Shown: in pieces, positions 16,335 through 25,559 of the stretch
How positions within the stretch are numbered: the first letter of the stretch is position 1
Layout of the letters: every line of letters starts with the position of its first letter
Assembly: GCA_963677475.2 (NCBI GenBank)
Contig: CAXXQD010000006.1
Location: 62,001-126,000 of the forward strand
Origin: JABMQB01 sp963677475
GTDB lineage: Bacteria > Bacteroidota > Bacteroidia > Bacteroidales > Prolixibacteraceae
Direction of reading: 5' to 3'
DNA length: 64,000 nt
Position numbers and translations under genes: made by a program
The notes under the pieces: model-generated
The model's database searches: none
Told to the model about the DNA's origin: nothing
Seen by the model: only the letters and a program-made list of their open reading frames with translations

Positions 16335-17780
16335 ATGGCAAACAGAAGAGATTTTATTCAAACTACCTTATTGGGGATAGGTATGTTGGCTTCAGGATTA
16401 ACATCAAACGCAGTTATAAATGGTGAGGATGCAAACAGAAAAAGAAAAGTTGCAAAGCAGAAATTTAATATGAGCGGCTATTCTGCCCCAGTGCTTGATA
16501 AAGTGAGGGTAGGAATTATTGGATTGGGTTTGCGTGGCCCTGCGGCAGTTGAACGTATGTCATATATAGATGGTGTTGAGATAGTTGCACTTTGCGATCA
16601 ATATGAAGATCGTGTAGAAAAGATGCAGGAATTCTTAAAAAAACAAGGTTTGCCGCAGGCGAAATCTTATTCAGGCAGTAAAGATGCATGGAAAGATATG
16701 TGTGAAAACCCTTCCATCGATTTGATATATATAGTAACTCCCTGGTCGTTGCATACACCTATGGCAGTTTATGCCATGGAGCACGATAAACATGTTGCGG
16801 TGGAAGTGCCCGCCGCAAAAACAATCGATGAATGCTGGCAATTGGTAGAAACCTCAGAGAACACACGAAAACATTGTATGATGCTTGAGAATTGTTGTTA
16901 TGATTATTTTGAGCTTCTTACATTAAATATGGCACGCCAGGGCTTATTTGGTGAACTGGTTCATGGCGAAGGGGGCTATATTCATCCTTTGTTGGAACTG
17001 AACTTTAGTAAGACTGGTTATGCCGAAATGTGGAGGCTAAAAGAAAACCAGAAACGAAATGGGAATTTGTACCCTACACATGGTTTAGGTCCTGTGTGTC
17101 AGGCAATGAATATAAACCGTGGGGATAAAATGGATTACCTTGTTTCTGTATCATCAAATGATTTTCAGATGGCAGAAAAAGCAAAAGAGCTGGCAGCTAA
17201 GGATCCATTTTTCAAAGATTTTGAAGGTAAAAAATTTAGGGGGAATATGAACACTACCACAATAAAAACATCGAAAGGACGGACAATAATGGTTCAACAC
17301 GATGTTACTTCCACAAGACCATATTCAAGAATTCACTTGCTTAGTGGAACAAAAGGAATTGCCCGGAAATGGCCTGCTCCTGAACATATTGCCTTTGGGC
17401 ATAAATGGATTGAAAAAGAGGAGCTTGAAATACTGAAGAAGGAATATTCTCCGGAGATTGTTAGAAAGATTGGGGAATTGGCAAAAAAAGTTGGAGGTCA
17501 TGGCGGAATGGATTTTATGATGGACTGGAGGCTAATTGATTGTTTAAGAAATGGATTGCCTCTAGATCAGGATGTTTATGATGCAGCCTTATGGAGTTCT
17601 ATTTCTCCTCTTTCAGAATGGTCTGTTGCTAATCGTTCTAATTCCATTGACGTGCCTGATTTTACCCAGGGGGCATGGAAAAACAATGCACCTGTTGATT
17701 TAACATTGGCAGGTGGTGGCAATACGGGCGTGCGAGAAGTAAAAAGCAAAAGGTCATCAAGACAACTTAAGGTTGAATAA
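16335..17780 (+). CDS. GH109 alpha-N-acetylgalactosaminidase, Gfo/Idh/MocA fold, Tat-type signal
   Basis: The 481-residue protein has the Gfo/Idh/MocA Rossmann motif GIIGLGLRG at residues 60-68. It also carries stretches typical of GH109: MEHDKHVAVEVPAA, HCMMLENCCYDYFE, NLYPTHGLGP and MDWRLIDCLRNG. GH109 enzymes use bound NAD in a redox-elimination mechanism to remove terminal alpha-GalNAc. The N-terminus, NRRDFIQTTLLGIGML, has a twin-arginine pattern, so it is probably exported folded with its cofactor. It lies 132 bases after nagB and before the hexosamine kinase, which fits release of GalNAc for the pathway encoded downstream. Closely related family members are hard to distinguish by substrate alone. 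Confidence 0.88.
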   Translation: MANRRDFIQTTLLGIGMLASGLTSNAVINGEDANRKRKVAKQKFNMSGYSAPVLDKVRVGIIGLGLRGPAAVERMSYIDGVEIVALCDQYEDRVEKMQEFLKKQGLPQAKSYSGSKDAWKDMCENPSIDLIYIVTPWSLHTPMAVYAMEHDKHVAVEVPAAKTIDECWQLVETSENTRKHCMMLENCCYDYFELLTLNMARQGLFGELVHGEGGYIHPLLELNFSKTGYAEMWRLKENQKRNGNLYPTHGLGPVCQAMNINRGDKMDYLVSVSSNDFQMAEKAKELAAKDPFFKDFEGKKFRGNMNTTTIKTSKGRTIMVQHDVTSTRPYSRIHLLSGTKGIARKWPAPEHIAFGHKWIEKEELEILKKEYSPEIVRKIGELAKKVGGHGGMDFMMDWRLIDCLRNGLPLDQDVYDAALWSSISPLSEWSVANRSNSIDVPDFTQGAWKNNAPVDLTLAGGGNTGVREVKSKRSSRQLKVE

Positions 17781-17929
17781 TATAACATGTAAGTGAAAGA
17801 ATCAGGGTTATTTATCTTAATTGTAAGCATAAGCAGTACACGTGATTTTAGGTGAAATAATTGTTGAATACTTTAAGTAGATAATAACCGACGGTTTCAA
17901 AATATCGCTCAACAAAACTAAATCTATAA

Positions 17930-19000
17930 ATGGAATTTAAAAAGATCTTGCAAAGATATGGTATAGAGACAAATACCAATAATATAAAACCACTTGGCAA
18001 TGGATTGATCAATTCAACATGGGTGGTTGATGAAAAAACAAATGGAAATAAATTTGTTTTTCAGCGTGTAAATGAAAACGTATTTAAGCATCCGGAATAC
18101 ATTGCCTATAATATTCGATTGATTAATGATTATTTTAAAAAACAATATCCGGAATACTTGTTTACATCTCCGGTAAGGTCGTCATCAGGCGGAGATATTG
18201 TTGTTGGGGATGATGGTGGGCATTATAGGGTATTTGCTTATGTCAAAGAGTCTGTAACCCATAATGAATTAACAAAACCTGTGCAGGCTTTTGAAGCTGC
18301 AAAACAATTCGGGAGGTTTTCAAATCTCTTGTCAGGAATTGATGCCCTTTTATTAAAAACAACCATCCCTGATTTTCATAACCTTACTTTGAGGTTCAGG
18401 CAATTTTTGGAAAGTGTGGATCAGGCGGAGCCGTTAAAGCTAGAAAAAGCAAATGAGATTGTTCATTTTCTTTCAGGTAACAGGGATATAGTTGATGAAT
18501 ATCAAAAGGTGAAGGACTCTGAGAATTTTAAACTGCGTGTTACGCATCACGATACAAAGATAAGCAACGTACTGTTTGATAAAAACGATAAGGGACTCTG
18601 TGTTATCGATTTGGATACAGTTATGCCTGGGTATTTTATTAGCGATTTGGGAGACATGATGCGAACTTATTTATCGCCTGTAAGTGAAGAAGAAAAAGAT
18701 ATAAATAAGATCGAGGTTAGAACGAACTTTTATAAAGCTATTGTTCAGGGTTATTTGAGCGAGATGAAAGAAGAATTGACCGATCAGGAGAAAGGTTCCA
18801 TCAATTATGCCGGGAAGTTTATGATTTATATGCAGGCCTTACGGTTTATAACCGATTATTTGAACAACGATATTTATTATGGGGCAAAGTATGATGGGCA
18901 TAACCTTGTGCGCGCATTAAATCAGGTAACACTCCTGAAAAGATATCTTGAAAAAGAACAATTGTTTTCAGAAATAATAAGCAATGAACTCGAATGTTAA
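17930..19000 (+). CDS. N-acetylhexosamine 1-kinase-like (APH fold) kinase
   Basis: The 356-residue protein has the aminoglycoside-phosphotransferase/NahK fold: PLGNGLINSTW near the N-terminus, FVFQRVNENVF, the Brenner motif HHDTKISNVLFD (catalytic Asp208) and VIDLDTVMPG for metal binding. NahK in bifidobacteria phosphorylates GlcNAc/GalNAc at C1. The gene lies between GH109 and a sugar nucleotidyltransferase, so a sugar released by GH109 would be phosphorylated here. The exact sugar (GalNAc or GlcNAc) is inferred from context. Confidence 0.82.
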   Translation: MEFKKILQRYGIETNTNNIKPLGNGLINSTWVVDEKTNGNKFVFQRVNENVFKHPEYIAYNIRLINDYFKKQYPEYLFTSPVRSSSGGDIVVGDDGGHYRVFAYVKESVTHNELTKPVQAFEAAKQFGRFSNLLSGIDALLLKTTIPDFHNLTLRFRQFLESVDQAEPLKLEKANEIVHFLSGNRDIVDEYQKVKDSENFKLRVTHHDTKISNVLFDKNDKGLCVIDLDTVMPGYFISDLGDMMRTYLSPVSEEEKDINKIEVRTNFYKAIVQGYLSEMKEELTDQEKGSINYAGKFMIYMQALRFITDYLNNDIYYGAKYDGHNLVRALNQVTLLKRYLEKEQLFSEIISNELEC

Positions 19001-19049
19001 GTGTTGGAATTGAAGTTGATTGCCTGTTATAAAGTTATAAAAATTTACT

Positions 19050-19910
19050 ATGAAAAAGCGGATACTGATTTTGGCTGGAGGTGTAGCTTCCCGAATGAAA
19101 AAGCAGATAAAGGATGTAAATTCCGATAAAAAGTTAATCGATCAGGCTGATAACCTTACCAAAGGAATGATAGGGGTTGGAAAAGAAGGTAAATCGCTCA
19201 TTGATTATCAACTTTTTAATGCCCAATTGGCTGGATTTGAAGATATATTATTACTGTTACATCCTGAAGATCATGTAACACAAGAGTATTATGAAAATCA
19301 AATGCGTCAAGATTTAACTTGGGGACTAAAAATAATGTTTGCGCGTCAACATCTTCATGCTGGACGGGTTAAGCCAGCAGGTACGGCCGATGCGGTACAA
19401 CAGGCCCTGGAGCAAAATCCTGATTGGCAATCAGGTAAAATTATCATTATTAATAGCGATAACCTATATTCAAACAAGGCATTGGATTTATTATGGAATT
19501 CGTCATCAAATAATGCATTGATTAGTTACGATCGCGATTCCTTAGACTTTCCGGAAGAAAGGATTAAAGCATTTGCTGTGATTCAATCAGATGTGAATGG
19601 TTATCTTCAACAGATTATTGAAAAACCTGATGATCAAACCATAAAAAAGATTTATGCTAATACTGGTCGTGTTGGTGTTAGTATGAATGCTTTTGTTGTT
19701 CAGTCAGAAAAATTACTCCCTTACCTAAAAAAAACGCCTTTTCATGCTGTGCGAAATGAGAAAGAATTGCCAACTACCATTAGTCTGATGGTGAACGACT
19801 CTTCAAACCTGTTTTATACCATTCCTTTATCTGAGAATGTACCTGACCTGACCAGCAAATATGATTTAGCTATTGTTCAGGATTATTTAAAGCAAAATTA
19901 TAATTTCTAA
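19050..19910 (+). CDS. Sugar-phosphate nucleotidyltransferase
   Basis: The 286-residue cytosolic protein begins with ILILAGGVASRMKKQI, a nucleotide-binding loop of the sugar nucleotidyltransferase family (usual form LAGGxGxR, here with Val and Ser). PAGTADAVQQAL and INSDNLYSN correspond to the base-binding and D-x-D-like metal-binding segments. It follows the hexosamine kinase by 49 bases and so may activate the 1-phosphate to a nucleotide sugar. It is shorter than GlmU, with no left-handed beta-helix acetyltransferase domain. The nucleotide and sugar are not determined. Confidence 0.75.
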   Translation: MKKRILILAGGVASRMKKQIKDVNSDKKLIDQADNLTKGMIGVGKEGKSLIDYQLFNAQLAGFEDILLLLHPEDHVTQEYYENQMRQDLTWGLKIMFARQHLHAGRVKPAGTADAVQQALEQNPDWQSGKIIIINSDNLYSNKALDLLWNSSSNNALISYDRDSLDFPEERIKAFAVIQSDVNGYLQQIIEKPDDQTIKKIYANTGRVGVSMNAFVVQSEKLLPYLKKTPFHAVRNEKELPTTISLMVNDSSNLFYTIPLSENVPDLTSKYDLAIVQDYLKQNYNF

Positions 19911-19974
19911 TGAGTTTAAATGGCTTCATGTAATCTACATATGCGCAGCTTATCGTACATATTTATTTGTTTAA

Positions 19975-20667
19975 ATGGTTAATGATATGAACAAGAATTC
20001 AGGGGAAAAACATAAAAAAAAGTTGATTGTTAAAAAGATTGATCATTTCGGATCAGTGACTATTCAAGAAGCAGAAGGACTATTGGAAAAGTATGCCGGA
20101 TATCAGATGATTGATACCATTAATTGGTCAGCATTTTCTTATAAGCCGTCTGTAAAATTTAAAATAGCCTATTGGAATAATCAAATCTGGTTGAAGTTTT
20201 ATATCAAAGAAAAAACTGTTCGCGCACAGGTAACCGAAATTAATGGCGATGTATATAAAGACAGTTGCGTTGAATTCTTCATATCGCCAAATAGAAATAG
20301 CGCGTATTATAATTTCGAGTTTAATTGTATTGGTGTACCTCATCTTGGCTATGGCAAAGGGAGGGAAGGCCGTAAGTTAATCAATTCTGAAACTGTCAGC
20401 CTTGTTCAAACAAAATCTTCACTCGGTAATGTTCCTTTTGAAGAAAAAATTGAAGGGAAAAAATGGGAGATAATGATTGTAATACCTAGAGAATGCTTTG
20501 TTTTTGACCATTCTTTAAGTTTTAAGGGGCTTAAAGCTTCTGCTAATTTTTATAAATGCGCGGACGAAACCCGTTCCCCTCATTTTCTGACATGGAGCCC
20601 AATAGATACAGAGTCTCCTGATTACCATCAACCTGGGTGCTTTGGAGAACTACAATTTGAAGGATAA
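19975..20667 (+). CDS. CBM9-like carbohydrate-binding domain protein without signal peptide
   Basis: The 230-residue product is a carbohydrate-binding family 9-like beta-sandwich, with WSAFSYKPSVKFKIAYWNNQIWLKF, DSCVEFFISP and a C-terminal HQPGCFGELQF strand. The N-terminus is Lys-rich and has no signal peptide or membrane segment, so a cytoplasmic location is suggested. An in-frame ATG at 19987 is a second possible start. It sits inside the amino-sugar operon, between the nucleotidyltransferase and the mutase. Secreted enzymes usually carry CBM9 domains, so a free cytosolic version is unusual. Its ligand and role are unknown. Confidence 0.7.
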   Translation: MVNDMNKNSGEKHKKKLIVKKIDHFGSVTIQEAEGLLEKYAGYQMIDTINWSAFSYKPSVKFKIAYWNNQIWLKFYIKEKTVRAQVTEINGDVYKDSCVEFFISPNRNSAYYNFEFNCIGVPHLGYGKGREGRKLINSETVSLVQTKSSLGNVPFEEKIEGKKWEIMIVIPRECFVFDHSLSFKGLKASANFYKCADETRSPHFLTWSPIDTESPDYHQPGCFGELQFEG

Positions 20668-20718
20668 CAATTTAAATAATAAATCAAGTTTGAAGAATAA
20701 TATAATAAAGTTGGAATT

Positions 20719-22095
20719 ATGGTCCTGATAAAATCTATTTCCGGAATAAGAGGTACCATTGGGGGTAAGGAAGGGAACTCTTTCACTCCAAATGATATCG
20801 TAAAATTCACTGCTGCTTTTGGGTATTGGTTAAAAAAACAAAATGTCAAAAGTCGGAAAATGGTAATTGGCCGCGATGCAAGAATTTCCGGGGAAATTGT
20901 TTCTAAATTAGTCTGTGGAACCTTGCAATCATTAGGGTTGAACGTAGTTGACCTTGAATTATCAACCACACCAACAGTTGAGATGGCAGTGCAAGCAGAG
21001 AATGCACTTGGCGGAATTATTATAACGGCAAGCCATAATCCCAAGAATTGGAATGCTTTGAAACTTTTAAACCATCTTGGTGAATTTGTTTCTGCAAAAG
21101 AAGTTCAAATGGTTATCGAATGGGCCGAATCTGGAAATTATGGATATACAAAGGTGGATACTTTAGGTTCATATACCGTAAATCGTGATTATTTAATGTA
21201 CCACATCAATGAGATAAAAGCATTACCGTTGGTTGACGTTGAGGCTATCCAGAATAAGAAGTTCCGTGTAGTTGTTGATGCTGTAAACTCAACCGGGGGC
21301 ATTGCAATCCCTTTACTCCTTATGAGTTTGGGGCTTGTCACTGTTGATGTAATAAATGATGTGCCGAATGGAAATTTCAATCATAACCCTGAACCTTTAA
21401 CTGAAAATTTAACCGAATTAAGGGAAAAGGTATTGTCAAATAATTATGATTTAGGTATTGCTGTTGACCCTGATGTTGACCGCTTGGTATTAATATGTGA
21501 AAATGGGGAGCCTTTTAACGAAGAATATACATTGGTAGCAGTTGCCGACTATGTGCTTTCACAAACAAAAGGAAATACGGTTTCTAATCTTTCTTCAACA
21601 AAAGCATTAAGGGATATTACCGAATTGCGGGGCGCAAAATATTTTGCTTCAGCAGTTGGAGAAGTTAATGTGGTGGAAAAAATGAAAGAAGTAGATGCAA
21701 TAATTGGAGGTGAAGGAAATGGAGGGGTAATTTATCCGGAATTGCATTATGGAAGGGATGCTCTTGTAGGGATAGCTCTTTTGCTTAGTCAATTAGCAAA
21801 GTACAATATTACTTTGTCGCAGTTGAAGTCTGGCTACCCTGAATATTTTATGTACAAGCATAAAATTGCAATTTCTGAGGACTTGTCAATGGATGCAATA
21901 CTCGAAAAAATAAAAATTACTTATTTTGATAAAGAGGTTATAACCGTTGATGGTATCAAGGTTTATTTAGATGATAAGAGTTGGGTGCATCTGCGAAAAT
22001 CCAATACTGAACCCGTTATGCGTATATATGTGGAGTCAGGCTCGTTTGAAAGGGCAAAAAAGATCGCTTTACAGATTATAAATTTATTGGAGTGA
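20719..22095 (+). CDS. glmM: Phosphoglucosamine mutase-type phosphohexose mutase
   Basis: The 458-residue protein has the four-domain alpha-D-phosphohexomutase pattern: SGIRGTIGG at the N-terminus, the catalytic phosphoserine loop TASHNPKNWNALK (Ser105), the metal loop DPDVDRL, the sugar-binding loop GGEGNGG and the phosphate-binding RKSNTEPVMRIY near the end. GlmM interconverts glucosamine 6- and 1-phosphate. The gene is between the CBM9-like gene and an MFS permease in an amino-sugar catabolic operon. It may therefore be a paralogue that turns hexosamine 1-phosphate from the upstream kinase into the 6-phosphate for NagB. Whether it is the cell's only GlmM cannot be judged from this window. 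Confidence 0.85.
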   Translation: MVLIKSISGIRGTIGGKEGNSFTPNDIVKFTAAFGYWLKKQNVKSRKMVIGRDARISGEIVSKLVCGTLQSLGLNVVDLELSTTPTVEMAVQAENALGGIIITASHNPKNWNALKLLNHLGEFVSAKEVQMVIEWAESGNYGYTKVDTLGSYTVNRDYLMYHINEIKALPLVDVEAIQNKKFRVVVDAVNSTGGIAIPLLLMSLGLVTVDVINDVPNGNFNHNPEPLTENLTELREKVLSNNYDLGIAVDPDVDRLVLICENGEPFNEEYTLVAVADYVLSQTKGNTVSNLSSTKALRDITELRGAKYFASAVGEVNVVEKMKEVDAIIGGEGNGGVIYPELHYGRDALVGIALLLSQLAKYNITLSQLKSGYPEYFMYKHKIAISEDLSMDAILEKIKITYFDKEVITVDGIKVYLDDKSWVHLRKSNTEPVMRIYVESGSFERAKKIALQIINLLE

Positions 22096-22157
22096 CAAAA
22101 GAAAGAGTTCAGAAATAGGATCAAAAAAACGAATAAAAAAATATTAAGCATCAAGAC

Positions 22158-23411
22158 ATGGCAAACGGTCAATCATTAAAAAATAAAAATACATTATTTA
22201 TTCCCTTACTAATTGTGGGAATCTTGTTCTTTGTAATTGGGTTTGGAGTTGGAATCAGTGGATTTCTTACGCCATTTTTAAAGGAAGCATTAGATCTTTC
22301 TGTTACCGAATCTTATTTAGTTACTGCTGCAATTTTTTCGGCATTCGTTATTTTTGGGGCACCCGCCGGATGGTTAATTAAAAAAATAGGTTATAAAATG
22401 AGCATGTTGGTTGCTTTTGTAGTCATGTCATTTGGGATGATTCTTTTTGTTCCTTCAGCAAATCTGGCCAGTTTTCCTATATTTTTACTTGCATTGTTTG
22501 TTGGAGGTATTGGCAATACCTTGTTGCAAGCTGCTGTTAATCCTTATGTGACTATTATCGGACCTCATGAAAGCGCTGCAACACGCATGTGTTTTATGGG
22601 GATTATGAACAAATTGGCTTGGTGGCTGGGGCCTGTGTTCCTTGGTTTATTCCTTGATTTAAAAAATGTACAATTAAGCGAGGTTTCGTTTCCATTTTAT
22701 ATTGTTACAGGTATTTTGTTGGCGCTGGGTATTTTCATGTATTTTGCCCCATTGCCAGAGGTAAAAGCTTCCGGTGAGGATGAAAGCGATGAAAATATAA
22801 CAAATTCATATGCTGCCGGTAAAACAAGCATATACCAGATGCCGCATTTGTTGTTGGGCGTACTTGCTTTGTTCCTGTATGTTGGGGTTGAAACATTGCC
22901 TATGGCTTCGATTATTGGCTTTGCCAAAACCATTTTTGGAGAGGATATGGCTAATCCGGAAGGCTTTGCAAAATATGTCCCCATAGGTATGTTCGTGGGT
23001 TATATTTTTGGCGTGGTATTAATCCCCAATATTATTTCACAAACAAAGGCATTGAGATTGTTCGCGATAATTGGCCTGGTGGCTTCATTGTGTGTAATAT
23101 TCCTTCCGGGGGTAATGGGCATATATAGCCTGATAGCAATTGGTTTTGCCAATTCAATTATGTGGGGGGCAATCTGGCCACTGGCAATTGCAGATTTGGG
23201 AAGATTTACAAAATTAGGCGCATCTTTACTCGTTATGGGAATTGTTGGAGGCGCAATTCTTCCCTTAATTTTTGGCTTTCTGGTGGATATGTTTAAAACC
23301 ACTGAGATTTCAATGGTTGGGGACTATCAAAAAGCATATTGGATTTTTATTCCGGTATATCTTTTCATTCTTTATTTTGCTATTTGGGGGTATAAGTTGA
23401 GAAAAAATTGA
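22158..23411 (+). CDS. MFS sugar permease (FHS/fucose- or GlcNAc-permease-like)
   Basis: The 417-residue protein has about twelve hydrophobic segments and resembles the fucose/glucose/GlcNAc permease branch of the major facilitator superfamily. Signatures are GFGVGISGFLTPFLKEA, GNTLLQAAVNPYV and GAIWPLAIADLG. NagP-like GlcNAc permeases of Bacteroidota belong to this branch. It is the last gene of the amino-sugar operon, 62 bases after the mutase and 114 bases before the ECF sigma gene start. Proton-driven uptake of GalNAc or GlcNAc is inferred from its neighbours. Confidence 0.85.
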   Translation: MANGQSLKNKNTLFIPLLIVGILFFVIGFGVGISGFLTPFLKEALDLSVTESYLVTAAIFSAFVIFGAPAGWLIKKIGYKMSMLVAFVVMSFGMILFVPSANLASFPIFLLALFVGGIGNTLLQAAVNPYVTIIGPHESAATRMCFMGIMNKLAWWLGPVFLGLFLDLKNVQLSEVSFPFYIVTGILLALGIFMYFAPLPEVKASGEDESDENITNSYAAGKTSIYQMPHLLLGVLALFLYVGVETLPMASIIGFAKTIFGEDMANPEGFAKYVPIGMFVGYIFGVVLIPNIISQTKALRLFAIIGLVASLCVIFLPGVMGIYSLIAIGFANSIMWGAIWPLAIADLGRFTKLGASLLVMGIVGGAILPLIFGFLVDMFKTTEISMVGDYQKAYWIFIPVYLFILYFAIWGYKLRKN

Positions 23412-23457
23412 ATTTATTAAATATGATTATACTTAGTTTTTTTTATTGCCAAAAGAC

Positions 23458-23465
23458 TAATTTTG
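23458..23465 (+). promoter_or_regulatory. Possible -7 promoter box (TAATTTTG) for the sigma/anti-sigma genes
   Basis: TAATTTTG fits TAnnTTTG. If it is used, transcription begins near 23472, after the upstream ATG at 23466. That would make the ATG at 23526 the true start of the sigma gene. No clear -33 box is visible. Confidence 0.3.
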
Positions 23466-23525
23466 ATGGAATCAATATATTTCTATACTAAATTCTTAAT
23501 TCGGAGGAATACTGAAGTACTTGAG

Positions 23526-24119
23526 ATGAGTGATGAACAGAATCATATATTGTGGATAAGGTTCAAAAATGGGGATGATATTGCTCTTACAATGCTTTAT
23601 AGGAAATATGCAAACGATTTGTTTTCATATGGACTTAAAATTGTAAATAATGAGATTCTTGTAAAAGACTGCTTGCAAGAAGTATTTATACAACTAATCA
23701 ATAAACGAAAATCAATAGAAGTAAACTCAAATACACACATCTATCTTTTTAAATCGCTCCGAAATAAATTATTTGAAGAAATAAGGTCCGAAAATAGAAA
23801 ACAAGAAATATTAAATAATATCCCAGAAAACAAAGATCGGGGCAATAAGACCATTGAACAATTGATTATTCAAACAGAAGAAACAAGTAAAATCAGGAAA
23901 GAACTAAACCTGGCAATTGAGAAATTATCAAAACGCCAGAAAGAAATCATTTTTTTAAAATTCACGGAAGGTTTTGATAATACCGAAATTGCCGAATTGC
24001 TGCAAATTGAAAGGGCATCCGTTCGAAAGCTCTTATACCGGTCACTGACAAGTATTAAAAAATCAATAAATAAGGATAACCTGATATTATTGTACCTATT
24101 TAGTCTTCTGAAAACATGA
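23526..24119 (+). CDS. ECF RNA polymerase sigma factor (SusC/FecR-linked type)
   Basis: The protein (197 residues from the chosen start) has the sigma-70 region 2 segment ALTMLYRKYANDLFSYG with KDCLQEVFIQL. Region 4 has LSKRQKEIIFLKFTEGFDNTEIAELL and a helix-turn-helix continuing to SVRKLLYRSL. A longer frame from 23463 or 23466 adds about 20 residues atypical of the family, so I chose MSDEQNH at 23526. Factors of this type are held inactive by FecR-type anti-sigma proteins and released when a SusC transporter senses its polysaccharide. The FecR gene and an STN-bearing SusC follow directly, which is the classic order. It is likely the main activator of the PUL. Confidence 0.9.
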   Translation: MSDEQNHILWIRFKNGDDIALTMLYRKYANDLFSYGLKIVNNEILVKDCLQEVFIQLINKRKSIEVNSNTHIYLFKSLRNKLFEEIRSENRKQEILNNIPENKDRGNKTIEQLIIQTEETSKIRKELNLAIEKLSKRQKEIIFLKFTEGFDNTEIAELLQIERASVRKLLYRSLTSIKKSINKDNLILLYLFSLLKT

Positions 24120-24231
24120 AATCTATATATTTGATAATTAGGTCATTATGTTATACAGTGAAAAAAAACACATTTTTTTTGTCCACATTTTTAATCCTTA
24201 ATCATTTATTATATAGAATTGATAAAGCATA

Positions 24232-25434
24232 ATGGGTAAAAAATCAAATATAGACTTTCTGCTATTGCTGGATGATAAAGAATTTGTTCAGTTGGTTAGA
24301 AATGCAAATAACAAAGATGAATTCTTAAGAGATCTGGAAAAGAAGTATCCGGTAAATTCACCTGCGGTTCGTTATGCAATAGAATTCATTCAAATTAACC
24401 AGGGAGATAAAAGGAATTTAGGTTCTGAAGATTTCGATAAGGTATTAAATAATATCCTTGATTATTCTGGTAGTAAAAAAAGAAAGGATAAAAGAAGGTT
24501 AATTACCAATTATTTTGGAAAAGCTGCAGTAATATTTATTATCCTGTCATTTGGGTTGCTGATTGGTTATCAGTGGATAAGCAAAGACCCACTGGAGAAA
24601 TTGGTCCAATCTGAAATTGAAGGGGAAGACAAAGGGATTATTATTTTGTCGGATGGTTCGAAACATTTATTGAACGGGAACGATTCTTACATTGAATACA
24701 ATACAGGGCAGAAAGAAGTAATTGTTAAGAATATAGGTAACGAAAATGAAAGGTTTAAAAATTCCGGTAATAAATCTGAGTTGAACCAAATAGTTGTGCC
24801 TTATGGACAAACTCATACCGTAGCGCTAAGTGATGGTTCTGTTGTTCAGTTAAATGCAGGAAGCAAACTAGTTTTTCCGGCCGAATTTAATGGAAACACC
24901 AGAGAAGTATATTTAAAAGGGGAAGGCTTTTTTGAAGTCAGTGAAAATAAAAATAAACCATTTAAAGTCAGGACCGAGCATCTGGATGTTGAAGTTTTAG
25001 GAACTAAATTTAATGTATCTGCATATAACAGTGACGAATTGGTATCCACAGTTCTTGTGGAAGGAAAGGTGAAAGTTTCACAAAAGAACAGGATATTCTC
25101 AAACGATGAATTTATCATCAATCCTGGACAGGGGTGTTTCTATACTGTCAGAAAGAAAGAATCGGTAGTTCAAGATGTCGATTTAGCTACCTATACCTCA
25201 TGGAAAGACGGGTGGTTTACCTTCAAAGAGATGTCTTTAGCGGATATTGTTGGGCGTTTGAAAAAATACTACAATAAAACAATTGAAATAGATGGGGAAA
25301 TACTGGCTAACACGTTAGTGTCAGGTAAATTAGCCTTGTCTGATAATTTTATGGAAGTATTACAATCTCTTTCTATAACAATAGAAGGTACATATCAACA
25401 GAAATCTGATAGGGTATATATTATTAAAAACTAA
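24232..25434 (+). CDS. FecR-type transmembrane anti-sigma factor
   Basis: The 400-residue protein has a cytoplasmic N-terminal sigma-binding region, one membrane segment (about 96-114), and a periplasmic FecR domain (about 190-290; QTHTVALSDGSVVQLNAGSKLVFP and VEVLGTKFNVSAY). A C-terminal DUF4974/STN-like domain follows (about 325-395; FTFKEMSLADIVGRLKKYYN). It receives the signal from the STN domain of SusC1 and releases the ECF sigma factor. It is 112 bases after the sigma gene and 125 bases before susC1. Confidence 0.9.
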   Translation: MGKKSNIDFLLLLDDKEFVQLVRNANNKDEFLRDLEKKYPVNSPAVRYAIEFIQINQGDKRNLGSEDFDKVLNNILDYSGSKKRKDKRRLITNYFGKAAVIFIILSFGLLIGYQWISKDPLEKLVQSEIEGEDKGIIILSDGSKHLLNGNDSYIEYNTGQKEVIVKNIGNENERFKNSGNKSELNQIVVPYGQTHTVALSDGSVVQLNAGSKLVFPAEFNGNTREVYLKGEGFFEVSENKNKPFKVRTEHLDVEVLGTKFNVSAYNSDELVSTVLVEGKVKVSQKNRIFSNDEFIINPGQGCFYTVRKKESVVQDVDLATYTSWKDGWFTFKEMSLADIVGRLKKYYNKTIEIDGEILANTLVSGKLALSDNFMEVLQSLSITIEGTYQQKSDRVYIIKN

Positions 25435-25559
25435 CTAAAATAAATTTGAAAATATGAAAGAAGAAACCTAAGAATACGTACAAAAAACCGATGGATGCGG
25501 TCACATCCACCGGTAATTAATGACTAAATCGAGTTTTCAATTTTAATCAGTACAAATGT

